The notes beneath the pieces are model-generated. The model was not told where the DNA came from. It ran no database searches and was given only the letters and a program-made list of their open reading frames with translations. The position numbers and the translations under genes are program-made. Below, piece by piece: positions 4,687-6,786 of a DNA stretch of 6,786 nt. Within the stretch, counting starts at the first letter, position 1; the number at the start of each line of letters is the position of its first letter. This DNA is from Flavobacterium psychrophilum (GTDB taxonomy: Bacteria > Bacteroidota > Bacteroidia > Flavobacteriales > Flavobacteriaceae), in assembly GCA_945866505.1 (NCBI GenBank), contig CAMBHH010000183.1:1-6786 (forward strand), read 5' to 3'.

Positions 4687-6756
4687 AACAAATACGAGTA
4701 CATAGAAAGAGAGAAAAGTTGGTTAAACTTTAATGCAAGAGTTTTACAAGAATCGGCTGATGATACTGTGCCATTATTAGAAAGATTGCGTTTTTTAGGT
4801 ATTTTTTCTAATAATTTAGATGAGTTTTTCCGAGTTCGCTTTGCCGCCATTAGACGGTTAAGTTTGTCTGGTATATCAGGTAAAAATCATTTTGGAGGGA
4901 TTTCAGCTAATCAATTGTTAAAAGAAATTACAGCAATAGTTATTGAACAACAATCTGAAAGTTTGCGGATTCTAAAAACTATTGAAACTAAACTCGAAAC
5001 CGAAAATATATTTATTATCGACGAAAATAATATATCGGCTGAGCACGAAGTTTATTTAAAAGATTTTTTCATTCAAAAACTAAGTCCAGAATTGATTACC
5101 ATAATTTTAAATGATTTGGCCGAATTTCCAATTTTGAAAGATTCGGTGGGATATTTGGCGGTAAAATTGGTAATGAAAGATAATCATGAGGTTCATTATG
5201 CAATGATTGAAATTCCTAATACCATTAATCGATTTGTTGTTTTACCCTCTAACGATGAGAAACAATACATCATATTAATTGATGATGTGATACGGCATAA
5301 TTTAGGGAGTATTTTTAATATTTTTGATTACGACAGCGTATCAGCACACATGATAAAAATCACTCGTGATGCTCAATTAGAAATGGATAGCGACTTGAGT
5401 AAAAGTATGCTAGAAAAAATTGCTGCTAGCGTCAAAGATAGACGAATAGGCGAACCTGTTCGTTTCATTTATGATGAATTGATTGAAGAAGATACGCTGA
5501 AATTTATTCTAGAAAGGATGCATATAATTTCCTCAGACAGTATTATTCCTGGCGGGAAATATCATAATAGAAGAGATTACATGAAATTTCCTAATCTTGG
5601 AAGATATGATTTGCTTTATACAACAAATCAACCTTTGCCAGTTCCGGGACTAAATCTTGAGGGAAGCATCTTGAAGAAAATCAGCAAAAAAGACTATCTG
5701 ATTCACGCACCTTTTCAGTCCTTTTCTTATCTCACCAAGTTTTTACGTGAAGCAGCTTTAGATCCCAGTGTAATTTCCATTAAAATCACTTTATACAGAT
5801 TAGCTAAAAATTCTCAAATAATCAGTTCGCTAATAAATGCTGCTAAGAACGGCAAAAAAGTAACAGTCCAAATTGAATTGCAAGCACGTTTTGATGAAGC
5901 TTCGAATATATCGTATGCTGAACAAATGCAAACCGAAGGGATTAATCTTATTTTTGGAATAAAAGGCTTAAAAGTACACAGTAAAATTTGTGTCATCGAA
6001 AGAGTAGAGGGGGACTCAATAAAAAGGTACGGTTTTATTTCTACTGGAAATTTCAATGAGCAAACGGCTAAAATTTATACCGATGTGACTCTTTTGACGA
6101 GTCATCAAAAGATTCTCAAAGATGCTTCCAAAGTTTTTGAGTTTTTCGATATCAATTACAGATTATATAGATATAAGCATTTAATAGTTTCCCCACACTA
6201 CACTCGATCTCGTTTTAATCGAATGATAGAGAGAGAAATTACTAATGCTATAAACGGAAAGGAAGCATACATAAAGTTGAAAATGAATAGTTTATCAGAT
6301 TTTGAAATGATTGATAAATTGTATGACGCGAGTAATGCAGGTGTAAAAATACAACTCGAAGTGCGAGGAATTTGTTCATTAATCCCAGGATTGCCAGGTA
6401 TGAGCGAAAACATTGAAGCCATAAGTATTGTAGATAATTATCTCGAACATTCCAGAATATATATTTTTGGTAATGATGGAGATCCGGAGGTTTATATTTC
6501 GTCTGCAGATTTTATGACTAGAAATCTCGACGCTAGAGTTGAAGTGACTTGTCCTATTTATGACGAAAAAATTAAGAAAGAATTGATCGATATTTTTGAT
6601 ATAGGGTGGAAAGGAAATGTAAAGGCACGTTATCATTCCGAAAAATTAGATAATAGATATAGAGTTCGTAAAGGTTATGAACCTATTTTTAGAGCACAAA
6701 TCGAAACCTATAATTATTATCTTAATAAAGTAGAACTAAATCACGAAAATGTTTAA
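4684..6756 (+). CDS. ppk1: Polyphosphate kinase PPK1
   Basis: PPK1 reversibly transfers the gamma phosphate of ATP onto inorganic polyphosphate through a phosphohistidine intermediate. At 690 residues it is full length. The N-terminal domain (about 1-105) has REKSWLNFNARVLQE and RLRFLGIFSNNLDEFFRVR. A middle domain (about 110-310) is followed by two phospholipase-D-like C-terminal domains (about 320-495 and 500-680). Visible active-site residues are H432 in GLKVHSK (equivalent to E. coli H435, the phosphorylated histidine), H589 in LEHSRIY (E. coli H592), and R372 in TLYRLA with R402 in ARFDE (E. coli R375 and R405, magnesium/phosphate binding). F451 in RYGFISTGNFNE stands where E. coli has H454. 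The start is GTG: no in-frame ATG lies nearby upstream, and the N-terminus MNKYEYIEREKSWL aligns with the family start. It follows sixA by 5 bases. An exopolyphosphatase gene often lies near ppk1 but is not in this window. Confidence 0.95.
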   Translation: MNKYEYIEREKSWLNFNARVLQESADDTVPLLERLRFLGIFSNNLDEFFRVRFAAIRRLSLSGISGKNHFGGISANQLLKEITAIVIEQQSESLRILKTIETKLETENIFIIDENNISAEHEVYLKDFFIQKLSPELITIILNDLAEFPILKDSVGYLAVKLVMKDNHEVHYAMIEIPNTINRFVVLPSNDEKQYIILIDDVIRHNLGSIFNIFDYDSVSAHMIKITRDAQLEMDSDLSKSMLEKIAASVKDRRIGEPVRFIYDELIEEDTLKFILERMHIISSDSIIPGGKYHNRRDYMKFPNLGRYDLLYTTNQPLPVPGLNLEGSILKKISKKDYLIHAPFQSFSYLTKFLREAALDPSVISIKITLYRLAKNSQIISSLINAAKNGKKVTVQIELQARFDEASNISYAEQMQTEGINLIFGIKGLKVHSKICVIERVEGDSIKRYGFISTGNFNEQTAKIYTDVTLLTSHQKILKDASKVFEFFDINYRLYRYKHLIVSPHYTRSRFNRMIEREITNAINGKEAYIKLKMNSLSDFEMIDKLYDASNAGVKIQLEVRGICSLIPGLPGMSENIEAISIVDNYLEHSRIYIFGNDGDPEVYISSADFMTRNLDARVEVTCPIYDEKIKKELIDIFDIGWKGNVKARYHSEKLDNRYRVRKGYEPIFRAQIETYNYYLNKVELNHENV

Positions 6757-6786
6757 TGGAAAAAGTTTAAATCACTTCAATAAATA

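Noticed and set aside
4563..4850. 95-codon minus-strand ORF across the sixA-ppk1 junction
   Set aside because: It lies opposite two well-supported genes, and its sequence has no recognisable domain.
6756..6770. ATG overlapping the ppk1 stop as the start of a downstream gene
   Set aside because: It reads MEKV and then stops; no open frame begins in the last 30 bases.

Overview
The window reads as chromosomal DNA from a member of the Bacteroidota, most likely Flavobacterium or a close relative. The evidence is the low GC content, A-rich translation leaders without Shine-Dalgarno sequences (before positions 310, 1141 and 4187), a TAnnTTTG-type promoter element ahead of the first gene, and protein sequences of flavobacterial character. 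This is pattern recognition; no database search was possible.

Layout, left to right. Positions 1-309 are non-coding as far as I can see. They hold an AT-rich inverted repeat, a likely promoter, and a short composite of dispersed-repeat-like sequence ending in a GC-rich palindrome. Next is fabG (310-1056), a complete 3-oxoacyl-ACP reductase. An 84-base AT-rich gap separates it from a 679-residue membrane-anchored protein (1141-3180) with a von Willebrand factor A metal site and a probable glutamine-amidotransferase-like region. A six-helix DUF1275/YoaK-family membrane protein (3184-3915, minus strand) meets it tail to tail, with only 3 bases between the stop codons. A 271-base AT-rich intergenic region then separates this gene from a divergent pair on the plus strand: a SixA-type histidine phosphatase (4187-4678) followed 5 bases later by polyphosphate kinase ppk1 (4684-6756, GTG start). 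The last 30 bases hold no gene.

How the genes fit together. The clearest functional unit is sixA-ppk1, a phosphohistidine phosphatase family protein tightly coupled to a kinase that works through a phosphohistidine intermediate. fabG serves fatty-acid synthesis. The vWA protein may be transcribed with fabG, but no functional link is visible. The DUF1275 protein is of unknown function.

This is mostly ordinary housekeeping sequence. I do not see a defence island, mobile element, CRISPR array, RNA gene or clearly new system. The most interesting features are two unrelated GC-rich palindromes resembling dispersed Bacteroidota repeats. One lies in the fabG leader, where it creates a false N-terminal extension. 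The other lies inside the vWA coding sequence, where it appears to have been absorbed in frame. Also notable are the sixA-ppk1 coupling and the uncharacterised vWA protein.
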